Positions 34,436 through 43,650 of a stretch of DNA of 64,000 bases are shown here, one piece after another. A program made the position numbers and the translations under genes. Below the pieces are notes generated by a model that was not told where the DNA came from, did no database searches, and saw only the letters and a program-made list of their open reading frames with translations. How positions within the stretch are numbered: the stretch's first letter is position 1; every line of letters starts with the position of its first letter. The stretch comes from SFHK01 sp045538305 (GTDB lineage: Bacteria > Bacillota > Clostridia > Christensenellales > Aristaeellaceae). The stretch lies in NCBI GenBank assembly GCA_045538305.1, contig JAZSRC010000084.1, forward strand, positions 1-64,000. The letters run 5' to 3'.

Positions 34436-35392
34436 ATGAAAAAGGCAACCCGTCTGTTGGTAAGCGTAATGCTGGTACTGGCAATGCTCGTGAGCGCAAC
34501 CGCGCTGGCTGAGATCACCGTAGGCATTGTAAACAATCCCCCGTCCGAGTCCGGTTACCGCGAGGCAAACGTGAAGGATTTCGAGCAGGTATTCACTGCT
34601 GAGAACGGCTATGTAGCCAAGTCCTTCTACAGCCTGAAGAACGATGAGCAGCTCACCGCCGCTCAGCAGTTCATCACCGACGGCGTAGATTATCTGCTGA
34701 TCTCCGCTGCCGAGACCACCGGCTGGGACAATGTTCTGGCTTCCGCTCAGGAAAACGGCATCCGCGTATTCCTGTTCGACCGTATGATCGATTGCGACGA
34801 GAGCCTGTACGAGGCCGCAGTTGTTTCCGACATGGCAAATCAGGGCAAGCTGGCCGTAGAATGGCTGCTCGCTCAGAACCTTGAAGCGTACAATGTTATC
34901 CACATTCAGGGCGCAATGGGCTCTGACGCGCAGATCGGCCGTACCGGCGCGCTCGACGAGCAGGTTGCTCTTGGCGTCATGAAGCTGGTTGTACAGCAGA
35001 CCGCTACCTGGGATGAAACCGAAGCCAAGAAGATTGTTGAATCCGTCATCAACTCCGGCGAAGACTTCAACGTAATCTATGCTGAGAACGACGGTATGGC
35101 CCGCGGCGCTGTTGCTGCTCTGGACGAAGCCGGCATTACCCACGGCGTAGGTGGCAAGGTTGTTGTAATCGGCTTTGACTGCAACCGTTGGGCACTTCGC
35201 GAAGTACTCGCCGGAAACTGGAACTATGACGGCCAGTGCAGCCCCTTCCAGGCGGCCGTTATCAGCGACATGATCAAGCTCATCGAAGAGGGCGGCGCTA
35301 TCGAGCAGAAGATCGTCATCTCCGAGGAGAGAGGCTTTGACGCAGCCACCATTACCGAGGAAGAAATCGCACTTTACGGCCTCGGCGAATAA
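34436..35392 (+). CDS. Sugar ABC transporter substrate-binding protein (YtfQ-like)
   Basis: The 318-residue binding protein has a signal peptide cleaved by type I peptidase (TALA/EITV, near residue 25) and no lipobox cysteine. The binder motifs follow: VGIVNNPPSESGYREANVKD, FITDGVDYLLISAAETTGWD, FDRMIDCDESLY, MGSDAQIGRTGALDEQ, YAENDGMARGAVA and GFDCNRWALREVL. These resemble E. coli YtfQ, which binds furanose sugars. CAGGAGG lies 7 nt before the ATG. It heads the transporter operon and is followed by a long hairpin. Confidence 0.9.
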   Translation: MKKATRLLVSVMLVLAMLVSATALAEITVGIVNNPPSESGYREANVKDFEQVFTAENGYVAKSFYSLKNDEQLTAAQQFITDGVDYLLISAAETTGWDNVLASAQENGIRVFLFDRMIDCDESLYEAAVVSDMANQGKLAVEWLLAQNLEAYNVIHIQGAMGSDAQIGRTGALDEQVALGVMKLVVQQTATWDETEAKKIVESVINSGEDFNVIYAENDGMARGAVAALDEAGITHGVGGKVVVIGFDCNRWALREVLAGNWNYDGQCSPFQAAVISDMIKLIEEGGAIEQKIVISEERGFDAATITEEEIALYGLGE

Positions 35393-35427
35393 TCTGTAAT
35401 ACTGAACCGTTTTGAGTAATCTGCGCG

Positions 35428-35471
35428 GTGCGGTCTGCCGGGAATCATTCGGGCGGCCGTACCGCGCGCTT
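35428..35471 (+). other. Intra-operon hairpin after the binding-protein gene
   Basis: GCGCGGTGCGG pairs with CCGTACCGCGC over about ten base pairs around an internal CCG/CGG stem. No U-tract follows. It probably shields the binding-protein mRNA from 3' decay and attenuates the downstream transporter genes. Confidence 0.5.
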
Positions 35472-35530
35472 CGCGTACATTGGGGGAGAGAGAACTTCTC
35501 TCGTGTTTGGCAATGAAGGAGGAGACGTAT

Positions 35531-37042
35531 ATGCAAAACGAAGTCGTTTTGTCTATGCGCGGTATTGGAAAGGTATTTCCGGGCGTAAAGGCCCTGGATC
35601 ATGTGGATTTCACACTCAGAAAGGGTGAAATTCATGCGCTGATGGGCGAAAACGGTGCGGGAAAATCCACGCTGATTAAGGTCCTTACCGGCGTATATGC
35701 CAAAGATAGCGGGAAAATATTTATCGGCGACCAGAAGACGGATGTTTCCATCCGTTCGCCGCAGGATGCGCAGGCGCTGGGCATCAGTACGGTATATCAG
35801 GAGATTACGCTCTGCCCGAACCTTACGGTGGCAGAGAATATGTTTATCGGGCGCGACGACAGCATACTGGTGCCGTGGAAGAAGCGGGTTTTGCGCACGG
35901 GCGAAATTCTGAAAAGCCTTGGCATACCGGCACGTCCGAAACAGCAGCTGGGTTCATGCTCTTTGGCGGTTCAGCAAATGGTCGCCATTGCCCGTGCAGT
36001 GGATATGAAATGTAAAGTGCTCATACTGGATGAGCCTACGTCCTCGTTGGACGATAAAGAAGTTGCCATGCTCTTTTCCCTGATGCGCGATTTGAAAAAC
36101 AGGGGCGTCGGCATCATTTTCGTTACGCATTTTCTGGAGCAGGTATACGAGGTCAGCGACCGAATCACGGTTCTGAGAAACGGCGAGCTTGTCGGAGAAT
36201 ATGAAGCGTCTAAGCTTCCGCAGGTAGAGCTGGTTGCCAAAATGATGGGCAGGGAGCTTGAAAACCTGTCCGGCATAGCCGCTCGGAATCAGGTGCAGGA
36301 ATCGGATAAAATTGTATATGAGGCAAATAAGCTTTCTGCCGCCTCCGGAATTCGTCCTTTCGATTTCAGTATCCGCAAGGGAGAAGTAAACGGATTTACC
36401 GGTCTTCTCGGCTCCGGGCGCAGCGAGAGTGTGCGCGCAATATTCGGCGCCGATCGCGTGACCGGTGGAAAAGTGCGAATGAGCGGCAAAAATGTTGTGA
36501 TTCAAAAACCGATAAGCGCTATGAAACATGGCATCGGTTATCTGCCGGAGGACCGGAAGAACGACGGCATTATACAGGATTTGTCGGTGAAGGAAAATAT
36601 CATACTCGCGCTTCAGGTAATGAAGGGTTTCTTCGGGCCTCTTTCTCAGAGGGAGATGGAAAGTTTTGCGCAAAAATATGTTGAGGCGCTTTCCATTAAG
36701 ACGGCGTCGCTGGATACGCCGATCAAGTCGCTGTCCGGCGGAAATCAACAGAAGGTAATCCTTGCGCGCTGGCTGTTGACCCATCCGAAATACCTGATTC
36801 TGGACGAACCTACGCGCGGCATTGACGTGGGTACAAAGACGGAAATTCAGCATCTTGTTAATAAGCTTGCTTCAGAGGGTATGAGCATTACGTTTATTTC
36901 TTCCGAAATTGAAGAAATGCTCAGAACCTGCTCGCGTCTGATCGTTATGCGTGACAGGCGAATTGTTGGAGAACTGAGCGGCGACATGCTTACGCAGGAG
37001 AAAGTTATGCGTACGATTGCGGGAGGTGAACAGGCGCAATGA
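35531..37042 (+). CDS. Sugar ABC transporter ATP-binding protein (YtfR/MglA-like)
   Basis: A CUT2-class ATPase with two fused nucleotide-binding domains in 503 residues. Domain 1 has GENGAGKSTLIKVLTG (about residues 38-53), Q-loop VYQEITLCPNLTV, signature LGSCSLAVQQMVAIARA and Walker B VLILDEPTSSLD. Domain 2 has a degenerate Walker A GLLGSGRSESVRAIFG, signature KSLSGGNQQKVILARWL and LILDEPTRGIDVG. The start at ATG 35531 has AAGGAGG 8 nt upstream. It overlaps the first permease by 4 bp. Confidence 0.94.
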   Translation: MQNEVVLSMRGIGKVFPGVKALDHVDFTLRKGEIHALMGENGAGKSTLIKVLTGVYAKDSGKIFIGDQKTDVSIRSPQDAQALGISTVYQEITLCPNLTVAENMFIGRDDSILVPWKKRVLRTGEILKSLGIPARPKQQLGSCSLAVQQMVAIARAVDMKCKVLILDEPTSSLDDKEVAMLFSLMRDLKNRGVGIIFVTHFLEQVYEVSDRITVLRNGELVGEYEASKLPQVELVAKMMGRELENLSGIAARNQVQESDKIVYEANKLSAASGIRPFDFSIRKGEVNGFTGLLGSGRSESVRAIFGADRVTGGKVRMSGKNVVIQKPISAMKHGIGYLPEDRKNDGIIQDLSVKENIILALQVMKGFFGPLSQREMESFAQKYVEALSIKTASLDTPIKSLSGGNQQKVILARWLLTHPKYLILDEPTRGIDVGTKTEIQHLVNKLASEGMSITFISSEIEEMLRTCSRLIVMRDRRIVGELSGDMLTQEKVMRTIAGGEQAQ

Positions 37043-38112
37043 TGAACAAAGGGAAATCCTCCGGCAAACTGTTAAAGCATGCGCAGCTGATTGTACCGAT
37101 TCTTGCAATACTGTTGATTGCGATTTTTAATCTGTTTCGTGACCCGGGCTTTTTCTCGATAGAGATTGCCACCAACAACAGCGGCTTTAAAGTGCTTACC
37201 GGCAACCTGGTCAGCATTTTGAACGGTGCATCTGAGCTGGCCATACTCGCCATTGGCATGACGCTTGTAACCGCAGCCTGCGGTGGACAGGATATTTCTG
37301 TCGGCGCGCTTGCGGCAATTGCGGGCAGCGTGTTTGTCAGGGTGCTCCGGTCGGGCGAAGCGATCACGTTCGGCAGCATTGTTCTGGCGTTTTTTGCCTG
37401 CTGTCTGGTAGCCGTTCTTTTCGGGCTTTTCAACGGAACGCTGGTTGCCGTTTTCAAGATTCAGCCAATGATTGCTACACTGGTTCTGTTTACCTGCGGC
37501 CGCTCCATTGCCTACTGGATCAACGGCGGCGCGACGCCTACCATATCCAGCCCCATCATTACCGCAATCGGCGGATTTATTCCAAATGTTCCGATTCCGA
37601 CCCCGATACTCATTGTGATTGTATGCGTACTTCTGTGCGCATTGCTGTTCAGGTTTACTACACTCGGTCTTTATACGCAGACTGTCGGCATTAATCAGCG
37701 GGCGGCAAGGCTTAACGGCATCAACGCCATGCTCATTAAGCTGATATCGTTTATGATTCTCGGCGCTTGCTGCGCGGTATCCGGCGTGATTGCCGTAAGC
37801 AGACTGAGCCTGATTAACCATGAAACGCTGCTGCTTGAAATTGAAATGGACGCAATTTTAGCCGTTGCCATCGGAGGAAACGCTTTGGGCGGCGGAAAAT
37901 TCAAGATTGCCGGTTCCATACTGGGTGCGTATGCCATACAGGCTCTGACAATTACGCTGTATGCGATGAAAGTGCCTTCTACAGCCGTTCAGGCGTATAA
38001 AGCCATCGTAATCGTGCTGATAGTTGTGATTGGTTCGCCCATTGTAAAGGACGTGGCGGGCAGGCTGGCCGCAAAGGTTCGCGCCGCATATGGCAAGGGG
38101 GTGAAGGCATGA
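37039..38112 (+). CDS. Sugar ABC transporter permease (YtfT-like)
   Basis: A 357-residue CUT2-class permease with eight to ten membrane segments. Family motifs include ELAILAIGMTLVTAACGGQDISVGA (quoted in part, about residues 69-93), GLFNGTLVAVFKIQPMIATL, the cytoplasmic GINQRAARLNGIN and IGGNALGGGKFKIAGSILGA near the C-terminus. It starts at ATG 37039 overlapping the ATPase stop, with GGGAGGTGA 10 nt upstream. It pairs with the next permease gene to form a heterodimeric channel as in YtfT-YjfF. Confidence 0.92.
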   Translation: MMNKGKSSGKLLKHAQLIVPILAILLIAIFNLFRDPGFFSIEIATNNSGFKVLTGNLVSILNGASELAILAIGMTLVTAACGGQDISVGALAAIAGSVFVRVLRSGEAITFGSIVLAFFACCLVAVLFGLFNGTLVAVFKIQPMIATLVLFTCGRSIAYWINGGATPTISSPIITAIGGFIPNVPIPTPILIVIVCVLLCALLFRFTTLGLYTQTVGINQRAARLNGINAMLIKLISFMILGACCAVSGVIAVSRLSLINHETLLLEIEMDAILAVAIGGNALGGGKFKIAGSILGAYAIQALTITLYAMKVPSTAVQAYKAIVIVLIVVIGSPIVKDVAGRLAAKVRAAYGKGVKA

Positions 38113-39140
38113 TACAGAAAAAAAGGAGGGGCATTAGAGAACCCCTGACGGATAATCTATTGCTGCTTACCATTACCGTTTTGATCTTTTTCGTCATGTA
38201 TTTCCTGGCTATGTGGATCTGGGGCGGCGCCTTTTTACGCTGGCAGCAGGTTTTTGACATGCTGAATAACTATTCGTATCTGATCATCGTTGCCTGCGGC
38301 CTTACCATCGTTATGATTTGCGGCGGCATCGACATCTCGGTTGGCGGCGTAATCGCGTTTGTTGTCATGTGCTCGGTTGTTCATTTGAATGGCGGAGGTA
38401 CAATATTTACGGCGGCGCTTTTGGCGGTTGGGATCGGACTTGCCTTTGGTATTGTTCAGGGTTTCCTGATTTCCTATCTGGAGATACAGCCCTTTATCAT
38501 TACCCTTGCCGGCATGTTCTTTGCCCGAGGAATGACGACCGTTGTCAGCGTAACTCCGCAGAAGGTTGCTTCCGGCCATGCGTTCCATAAACTGATCAAT
38601 GCAAGGATCAAGATTCCGCAGCTGGGCTATATCGCCAAAAACGGGAACCTGATATCGGCGAAGATTGAATATGGCGTAATTGTTGCGCTGGTGATTGTAA
38701 TTGTCATATTCCTTCTGCTTAGACAGACGCGCATTGGTAGAAACTTTTATGCTGTTGGCGGAAACAGCCAGAGCGCGCTGATGCTGGGAATCAATGTAAA
38801 GCGCACGCGCTTTATCGGCTATGTGATCAGCGGTCTTTTGTCCGGTATTGCAGGCTATGTATATCTGATGCACGGCGGCGCGGCGAACGCCACCATTGCT
38901 CAGGGCGCAGAAATGAACGCGATTGCATCGTCCATCATCGGTGGAACGCTGTTGTCCGGCGGTGTCGGCAATGTAATCGGCACATTCTTCGGCGTTATGA
39001 CGCTTACCACAATCAAGGCGATTGTTACCACATCCGGCTTGAGAGATCCCTGGTGGCAAAACATTACGACCGGCGCCATGCTTTGCTTCTTTATCCTGCT
39101 TCAGAGCGTGGTTCTAACGATCAGGAAAAAGAGAAGATGA
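38109..39140 (+). CDS. Sugar ABC transporter permease (YjfF-like)
   Basis: The 343-residue second CUT2 permease. It shows IIVACGLTIVMICGGIDISV, the coupling loop GIVQGFLISYLEIQPFI, GGNSQSALMLGINVKRT and SSIIGGTLLSGGVGNVIGTF. The N-terminus is unusually basic (MIQKKRRGIREP). It overlaps the previous gene by 4 bp (ATGA) with GGGGGTGA upstream, which indicates tight translational coupling across the three transport genes. A long bidirectional terminator closes the operon. Confidence 0.92.
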   Translation: MIQKKRRGIREPLTDNLLLLTITVLIFFVMYFLAMWIWGGAFLRWQQVFDMLNNYSYLIIVACGLTIVMICGGIDISVGGVIAFVVMCSVVHLNGGGTIFTAALLAVGIGLAFGIVQGFLISYLEIQPFIITLAGMFFARGMTTVVSVTPQKVASGHAFHKLINARIKIPQLGYIAKNGNLISAKIEYGVIVALVIVIVIFLLLRQTRIGRNFYAVGGNSQSALMLGINVKRTRFIGYVISGLLSGIAGYVYLMHGGAANATIAQGAEMNAIASSIIGGTLLSGGVGNVIGTFFGVMTLTTIKAIVTTSGLRDPWWQNITTGAMLCFFILLQSVVLTIRKKRR

Positions 39141-39154
39141 TGAAAGTCATCCGT

Positions 39155-39212
39155 TAATGAAAAAAGCGGCTTCTGAATCGAAGCGGCTTCTTTCATTAGC
39201 GGGTTTTCTTTT
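39155..39212 (+). terminator. Bidirectional terminator, transporter operon / glnA
   Basis: A 44-nt inverted repeat (39155-39198, 19 pairs with two mismatches, loop TGAATC) is followed by GCGGGTTTTCTTTTTTTT on the plus strand. The convergent glnA ends at 39249, so it may share the stem. Confidence 0.8.
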
Positions 39213-39248
39213 TTTTCAATTGGCGGTTTCTGCGCAAATGGATTGAGA

Positions 39249-40673
39249 TTACAGATTATAGTAGCTTTCAAACTCTGCGGGATGCGGAATAAGGGACATG
39301 CGGCGGCATTCCTCGCGCTTGGCGGCGATGAAGTTTTTGATCAGCGCTTCGGGGAATACATTGCCCTTCAGGAGGTATTCGTAATCGTTTTCCAGGGCGT
39401 TTAACGCTTCGTCAAGGGATGCGGGCAGGTGCGTAAGCTTTGCCTTTTCCTCTTCCGGGAGATGGTACAGGTTTACGTCGTAGGGACCCCAGCCGTTCGC
39501 GTGGGGATCGATTTTATTGATTACGCCGTCGAGGCCGGCCATCAGTATGGCGGCATAGCAGAAATAGGGGTTGCAGGTGGCGTCCGGGTTCCTAAGCTCA
39601 AAGCGGCGCTTGTCCGGGCTCTTTGCATATGCCGGTATACGGATGACTGCGCTGCGGTTGGAGGTTGCATAGCCGACGGTTACAGGCGCTTCAAAGCCGG
39701 GAACCAGGCGCTTAAAGGAATTTGTGGAGGGATTTGTGATTGCGCAGAGGGAGGAGATATGCTTAAGCAGTCCGCCCATGAAGTAATGCGCAGTTTCGCT
39801 CAGGCGCGCATAGCCGTTATCGTCTGAAAACACGGGCTGTCCGTTTTTCATCAGCAGCATGTGTACGTGCATGCCGCTTCCGGCTTCGCCGTATACGGGC
39901 TTGGGCATGAAGGTTGCGCTCTTTCCGTACCGCAGGGCGGTGTTGTGAATGATGTACTTGATCATCATCGTCGCGTCAGCCATCCGGCTCATTTTGCCGA
40001 GCTGAGGTTCGATTTCAAACTGACCGGAGGCGGCTACCTCGGGATGATGATAATTGATTTCAATGCCAGCGTCCTTCATGTGAAGGCACATTTCACTGCG
40101 CATTTCGTAAGCGTCGTCAAAGGGCTTGGCGATATGATAGTTCTTCTGCTTGGGCACGACCACGCCCTTTCCCTGAATGCCGCTGTTCCAGTAGGATTGC
40201 TTGGTGTCCAGGGTTACGGAGATATTGTTGGACTGTACGTCCCAGCCCACCTCGTCGAACAGGTAGAATTCAAACTCGGGCAGGATGTACATTTCATCCG
40301 CGATACCGGTATCCTGCATGTATTTCTCCGCCGCGAGTACGATGTTTCTGGGATACTGCGCGAGAGGGCGGTTTTCGGGGGTGTCGATTATCATGGCATT
40401 TCCGGTCATGGAAAGCGTCGGGATTTGACAAAAGGGGTCAATGACGGCGGTATCGGGATCGGGAATAAAGACCATGTCGCTCTTTTCCACGACCGCGTAG
40501 CCATAGTTGGATGCGTCAAAACCGATGCCGGCCTTCATGGTTTCCTCCGAAAAGTTTTCCGCTGGAATGGTTACATGACGGTACTGACCGTTGATGTCTA
40601 CCATCTTAAAATCCACCATCTGAATGCCATGCTCTTTAATAAATGAAATAATATCCTTCGCGCTCTTTGCCAT
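39249..40673 (-). CDS. glnA: Type I glutamine synthetase
   Basis: Makes glutamine from glutamate and ammonia. The 474-residue enzyme has VDFKMVDINGQYRHVTIP, the metal/ATP segment FEFYLFDEVGWD, GEAGSGMHVHMLL, NPSTNSFKRLVPGFEAP and NRSAVIRIPAY. The loop PYDVNLYHLPEEEKAKL keeps a Tyr where adenylylated GSI-beta enzymes have NLYDLPPEE, and the length is closer to GSI-beta than to the 444-residue Bacillus enzyme. ATG 40673 is set by GAGGAGTGA about 9 nt upstream. It is monocistronic, with its own promoter. Confidence 0.93.
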   Translation of the reverse strand: MAKSAKDIISFIKEHGIQMVDFKMVDINGQYRHVTIPAENFSEETMKAGIGFDASNYGYAVVEKSDMVFIPDPDTAVIDPFCQIPTLSMTGNAMIIDTPENRPLAQYPRNIVLAAEKYMQDTGIADEMYILPEFEFYLFDEVGWDVQSNNISVTLDTKQSYWNSGIQGKGVVVPKQKNYHIAKPFDDAYEMRSEMCLHMKDAGIEINYHHPEVAASGQFEIEPQLGKMSRMADATMMIKYIIHNTALRYGKSATFMPKPVYGEAGSGMHVHMLLMKNGQPVFSDDNGYARLSETAHYFMGGLLKHISSLCAITNPSTNSFKRLVPGFEAPVTVGYATSNRSAVIRIPAYAKSPDKRRFELRNPDATCNPYFCYAAILMAGLDGVINKIDPHANGWGPYDVNLYHLPEEEKAKLTHLPASLDEALNALENDYEYLLKGNVFPEALIKNFIAAKREECRRMSLIPHPAEFESYYNL

Positions 40674-40705
40674 GGGCTCACTCCTCATAACTCGAAAGTA
40701 CATAA

Positions 40706-40735
40706 AGTATATCAGAAAAAGCGTGAAAATTTCAA
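40706..40735 (-). promoter_or_regulatory. Promoter of glnA
   Basis: On the minus strand TTGAAA and TATACT are 18 bp apart, 33 bp upstream of the glnA start. Confidence 0.6.
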
Positions 40736-40819
40736 TAGCGCGTGTGGGATTTTGGGAAAAATCAGAATGATTGTATAAGTATAATTTGTGTTAATTTGCT
40801 GTTATAAGCTGCGGGAAGA

Positions 40820-40847
40820 TTGCGATTTCAGACAGATATGGTAGAAT
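40820..40847 (+). promoter_or_regulatory. Promoter of the BspA-like protein gene
   Basis: TTGCGA (40820-40825) and TAGAAT (40842-40847) are 16 bp apart, 42 bp before the ATG. Confidence 0.4.
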
Positions 40848-40888
40848 AATAAGGTATAAACGGTTGTAATTCGAAGGGAGAACTGTGA

Positions 40889-42421
40889 ATGAGATTCGAA
40901 CGCCTGATTTCTTTGCTTACGGTACTTGTCTTGCTGCTTTCCGGTATTGCAGCAACTGGCGTTTCGGAGGGTTCTTTCAGCCTGCCCGCCGATTATCTTT
41001 ATACTGCCGAAACCGATGGCGGCATCGAAATCGTAGGATATGAAGGAGGTTTTTCTTCCTTTGCAATTCCCTCAGTAATTGATGGGAAAAACGTGGTTTC
41101 TATTGCGGAAGGCGCATTTGACGATGCGATGGGGCTTCAGTATTTGAGGATTCCGCCGACGGTTCTGCGCATTGCGCCCATGGCATTTGGCAACGAGCCG
41201 ATTGTGAAGCTGATCGTTTCCAAGGACTCCTTTGCGCAGGAATACGCGGTTTCAAAAAACATGCTGTATGAAGTATCGTTTGAAATGGAAACGGACGGCT
41301 TCTGGGAGTATACCGTGAAAGCTGTGGATCTCGACTTTGCGTCGCTTACGGAAAACGAATGGGTCACTATTTGGAAAGCGTTCAGAACGGCCGGCGGATA
41401 TATAGAAGCCGACGCCGATTATTCGCAGGACAAGATGGCCGGCAGCAACTATGTAACGGATAATTTCAAGGGCGGAGCGTTGATCGGTTTTGACGATAAG
41501 GGCGGTTTTTCCGTGAAGGTAAATGGAGGCCTGTCGGGAAGTGAGGAAGAACTCAGGTTCCTTATGCGCGTGGATGAAAACGGGTACGAGATGACGCTTC
41601 CGGAGAACGGAAAAACGACATGGAAGCTAAGTGATTGGAAGGGCGAACTCGATAATGGAGGCTTTGTTCTCCTGAGCACTTTGATGGATGACGAATGCGA
41701 AGAGCAGCTTTCAATCTTTATCAATACGTTGATTGCCATGCTGAAGGAAAAGCAGGTGCTGACAGAGGGCGATGGGGAATACCTTGTGAACTGTGGTATG
41801 AATGACTTTGCCAAAGCCCTTGGCGAAAGCTTTTCCGAAATGTCTATGAATCCTTTGTTCCTGAATGCGGTCAAGGATGCGCCCATGTTCGAAAAAATGG
41901 GGTTGACCGACTCAGGCAGCCATCTGTTTATTTCTCAGTATCTGGCAAGGCTTTCCGGAAGGCTTAACGATTTAGGTGCGTCCGAGTCTTTCTCCCATGC
42001 CTATATTTCGCTGAAAAGAGACGGAAATATCGTCATTGAGCTTGGAGAAGTATTCACTCTTCGGTATATCGTGAACAGAACGTATTCAAAGATAAATGGA
42101 TACAGTGTACAGATTCAGTGTGAAAAACCGAAATTCTTCATAGAATACGAGGGACAATACGAAAATCCGGGCGAATTGGACAGCGAAATCAGCTTTATGT
42201 TTGAAAACGAAAAGGCCAATGAAAAAACCACAGGTAAGTTCAAGGGCTTTATCACGCCCTCAGAGGATGGGCAAAGCGTTTATCAGGATCTGTTTATGAC
42301 GGCTTCTGTAGACAGGCTGAACAATAGACTGAGTGTCGGAAGTAAAGGAATAGCAATATCCGCAACGGTGAAAGCATCCTTCGCTGTCAAACCGGGCCTG
42401 ATTATGCTTGAAAACGGGTGA
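40889..42421 (+). CDS. Secreted protein with BspA-type leucine-rich repeat start
   Basis: A 510-residue exported protein. The signal peptide is MRFERLISLLTVLVLLLSGI, with no lipobox. Residues about 35-125 form two to three BspA/LRR_5-type units (IVGYEGGFSSFAIPSVIDGK, VVSIAEGAFDDAMGLQYLRI, LRIAPMAFGNEP). The remaining 380 residues are beta-rich, begin VSFEMETDGFWEYTVKAVD and match no family I recognise. No membrane anchor or sorting motif is present, so it is probably released or wall-associated by the repeats. It has its own promoter and stands alone. Confidence 0.75.
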   Translation: MRFERLISLLTVLVLLLSGIAATGVSEGSFSLPADYLYTAETDGGIEIVGYEGGFSSFAIPSVIDGKNVVSIAEGAFDDAMGLQYLRIPPTVLRIAPMAFGNEPIVKLIVSKDSFAQEYAVSKNMLYEVSFEMETDGFWEYTVKAVDLDFASLTENEWVTIWKAFRTAGGYIEADADYSQDKMAGSNYVTDNFKGGALIGFDDKGGFSVKVNGGLSGSEEELRFLMRVDENGYEMTLPENGKTTWKLSDWKGELDNGGFVLLSTLMDDECEEQLSIFINTLIAMLKEKQVLTEGDGEYLVNCGMNDFAKALGESFSEMSMNPLFLNAVKDAPMFEKMGLTDSGSHLFISQYLARLSGRLNDLGASESFSHAYISLKRDGNIVIELGEVFTLRYIVNRTYSKINGYSVQIQCEKPKFFIEYEGQYENPGELDSEISFMFENEKANEKTTGKFKGFITPSEDGQSVYQDLFMTASVDRLNNRLSVGSKGIAISATVKASFAVKPGLIMLENG

Positions 42422-42435
42422 GTATAAAATAAGAG

Positions 42436-42613
42436 CCATCAAAAAAGTCCCTTTTTTGATGGGCGGGGCCGATCGCCCGAAATCCTGCGGGATTTGAGGG
42501 CGGCAACCTAAAGGGGGAAGCGTTTTTAGTCGCTACGCTTTATAAAAACGCGCGATTTCGCCGTACATGCCGCCGGAATCGATGAAAAATGGAGAGGGAG
42601 TGCCTCCCTCTCC
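42436..42613. repeat. Hairpin-rich intergenic element
   Basis: Four or five inverted repeats follow one another in 178 bp: a perfect 12-bp stem at 42436-42462, a nested CGCCC/AAATCC hairpin at 42474-42502, two mutually exclusive pairings of AAGCGTTTTTA (42518-42528) with CGCTT or with TAAAAACGC, and a perfect 10-bp GGAGAGGGAG stem at 42591-42613. No ORF is supported. It may be an interspersed repeat or a structured RNA. Confidence 0.4.
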
Positions 42614-42644
42614 AAACTTCCTCCTGGAGTTTGTGGATGATCTT

Positions 42645-42681
42645 AAAAGCCGGAATGCATTTCAAACGCGCTCCGGCTTTT
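42645..42681 (-). terminator. Terminator of the pyridoxal-kinase-like gene
   Basis: AAAAGCCGGA and TCCGGCTTTT form a perfect 10-bp stem 8 bp past the stop at 42689. The stem itself supplies U-runs on both strands. Confidence 0.7.
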
Positions 42682-42688
42682 GTTTTGC

Positions 42689-43522
42689 CTAATTGTTTAT
42701 GGATTCAATCAGTTTTCCAAGCACGGGTTCAAACGCCGCGCCATATTTGTGATTTGGAATGGAAGCGGAATAGCGGATGCATTCCACTACGTAGTCCGCT
42801 GCAATTTTTGCGCTTTCATAAGCGCATTTTCCGCGCAGGAGCGCGCCGGAAAATGCAGAGGCGTAGATGTCGCCTGTACCATGGCAGCCATCTTTCAGAA
42901 GCTCATGTTCATAATATCGGGCGCTTTTTCCTTCCTGAACCCATACGCCTGTTTTTCCGGGGGCGAGGGAAACGCCGGTCAGGATAATGTTTTTTGCGCC
43001 CAGCGCCAGAAGCGCGCCTGCAAGAGATTCGGCATAACTTCTGTCGTATTCCGTTTGGTATCTGATTCCCGTCAGATAGCAGGCTTCCGTGATGTTGGGA
43101 ACGAGATAGTCGGCCTTTGCGCACAGATTTTTCATGCTTTCAACAAATGCTGCGTCGAAACCCGGATACATTTTTCCGTTATCGGCCATGGCGGGGTCGA
43201 TAATGATGGGGGCGTCTTCTCTGGCGCAGGCGGAAATAATGTCGGATACATAGGCGATTTGCTTTTCACTGCCGAGATAGCCGGTATATACGGCGTCAAA
43301 GAGGATGCCTTCTTTCTGCCAGTGCTTCATGACAGCAGGCATGTCTTCGGTTAAATCGCGGAAGGTGTAGCCGGTAAAGCCCATGGTGTGCGTAGACAGT
43401 ACGGCGGACGGCAGCACGGCAGTTTCAATTCCGCAGGCGGAGATAATGGGAAGTGCGACGGTCAGTGAGCACTGGCCTACGCAGGAAATGTCCTGTATAG
43501 TGAGAAGTTTTTTGTATGACAT
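42689..43522 (-). CDS. Pyridoxal/pyridoxamine kinase (PdxY/PdxK-like)
   Basis: A ribokinase-fold B6-vitamer kinase of 277 residues. It starts KKLLTIQDISCVGQCSLTVALP, typical of PdxY-like proteins, then has VLSTHTMGFTGYTFRDLT, VYTGYLGSEKQI, VIDP-like PIIIDPAMADNGKMY, VPNITEACYLTG and the anion hole LKDGCHGTGDIYASAFSG with the catalytic Asp near residue 225 region. TAGGAG precedes the ATG. Probably salvage of vitamin B6. miaA lies 128 bp upstream on the same strand. Confidence 0.88.
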   Translation of the reverse strand: MSYKKLLTIQDISCVGQCSLTVALPIISACGIETAVLPSAVLSTHTMGFTGYTFRDLTEDMPAVMKHWQKEGILFDAVYTGYLGSEKQIAYVSDIISACAREDAPIIIDPAMADNGKMYPGFDAAFVESMKNLCAKADYLVPNITEACYLTGIRYQTEYDRSYAESLAGALLALGAKNIILTGVSLAPGKTGVWVQEGKSARYYEHELLKDGCHGTGDIYASAFSGALLRGKCAYESAKIAADYVVECIRYSASIPNHKYGAAFEPVLGKLIESINN

Positions 43523-43650
43523 GGATGCGCTCTCCTAATGGGGGAAAAGATTATTATAATTATATCGTGAAATAGATTAAGAATAAATATTTCCCGATGT
43601 TAAATTGTACGATGTCCGACATTGCCTGCCGCGCGCTTTTGAAGTATCGG

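Noticed and set aside
34391..35635. 414-codon minus-strand frame opposite the sugar-binding protein
   Set aside because: Shadow of a highly biased, well-supported plus-strand gene.
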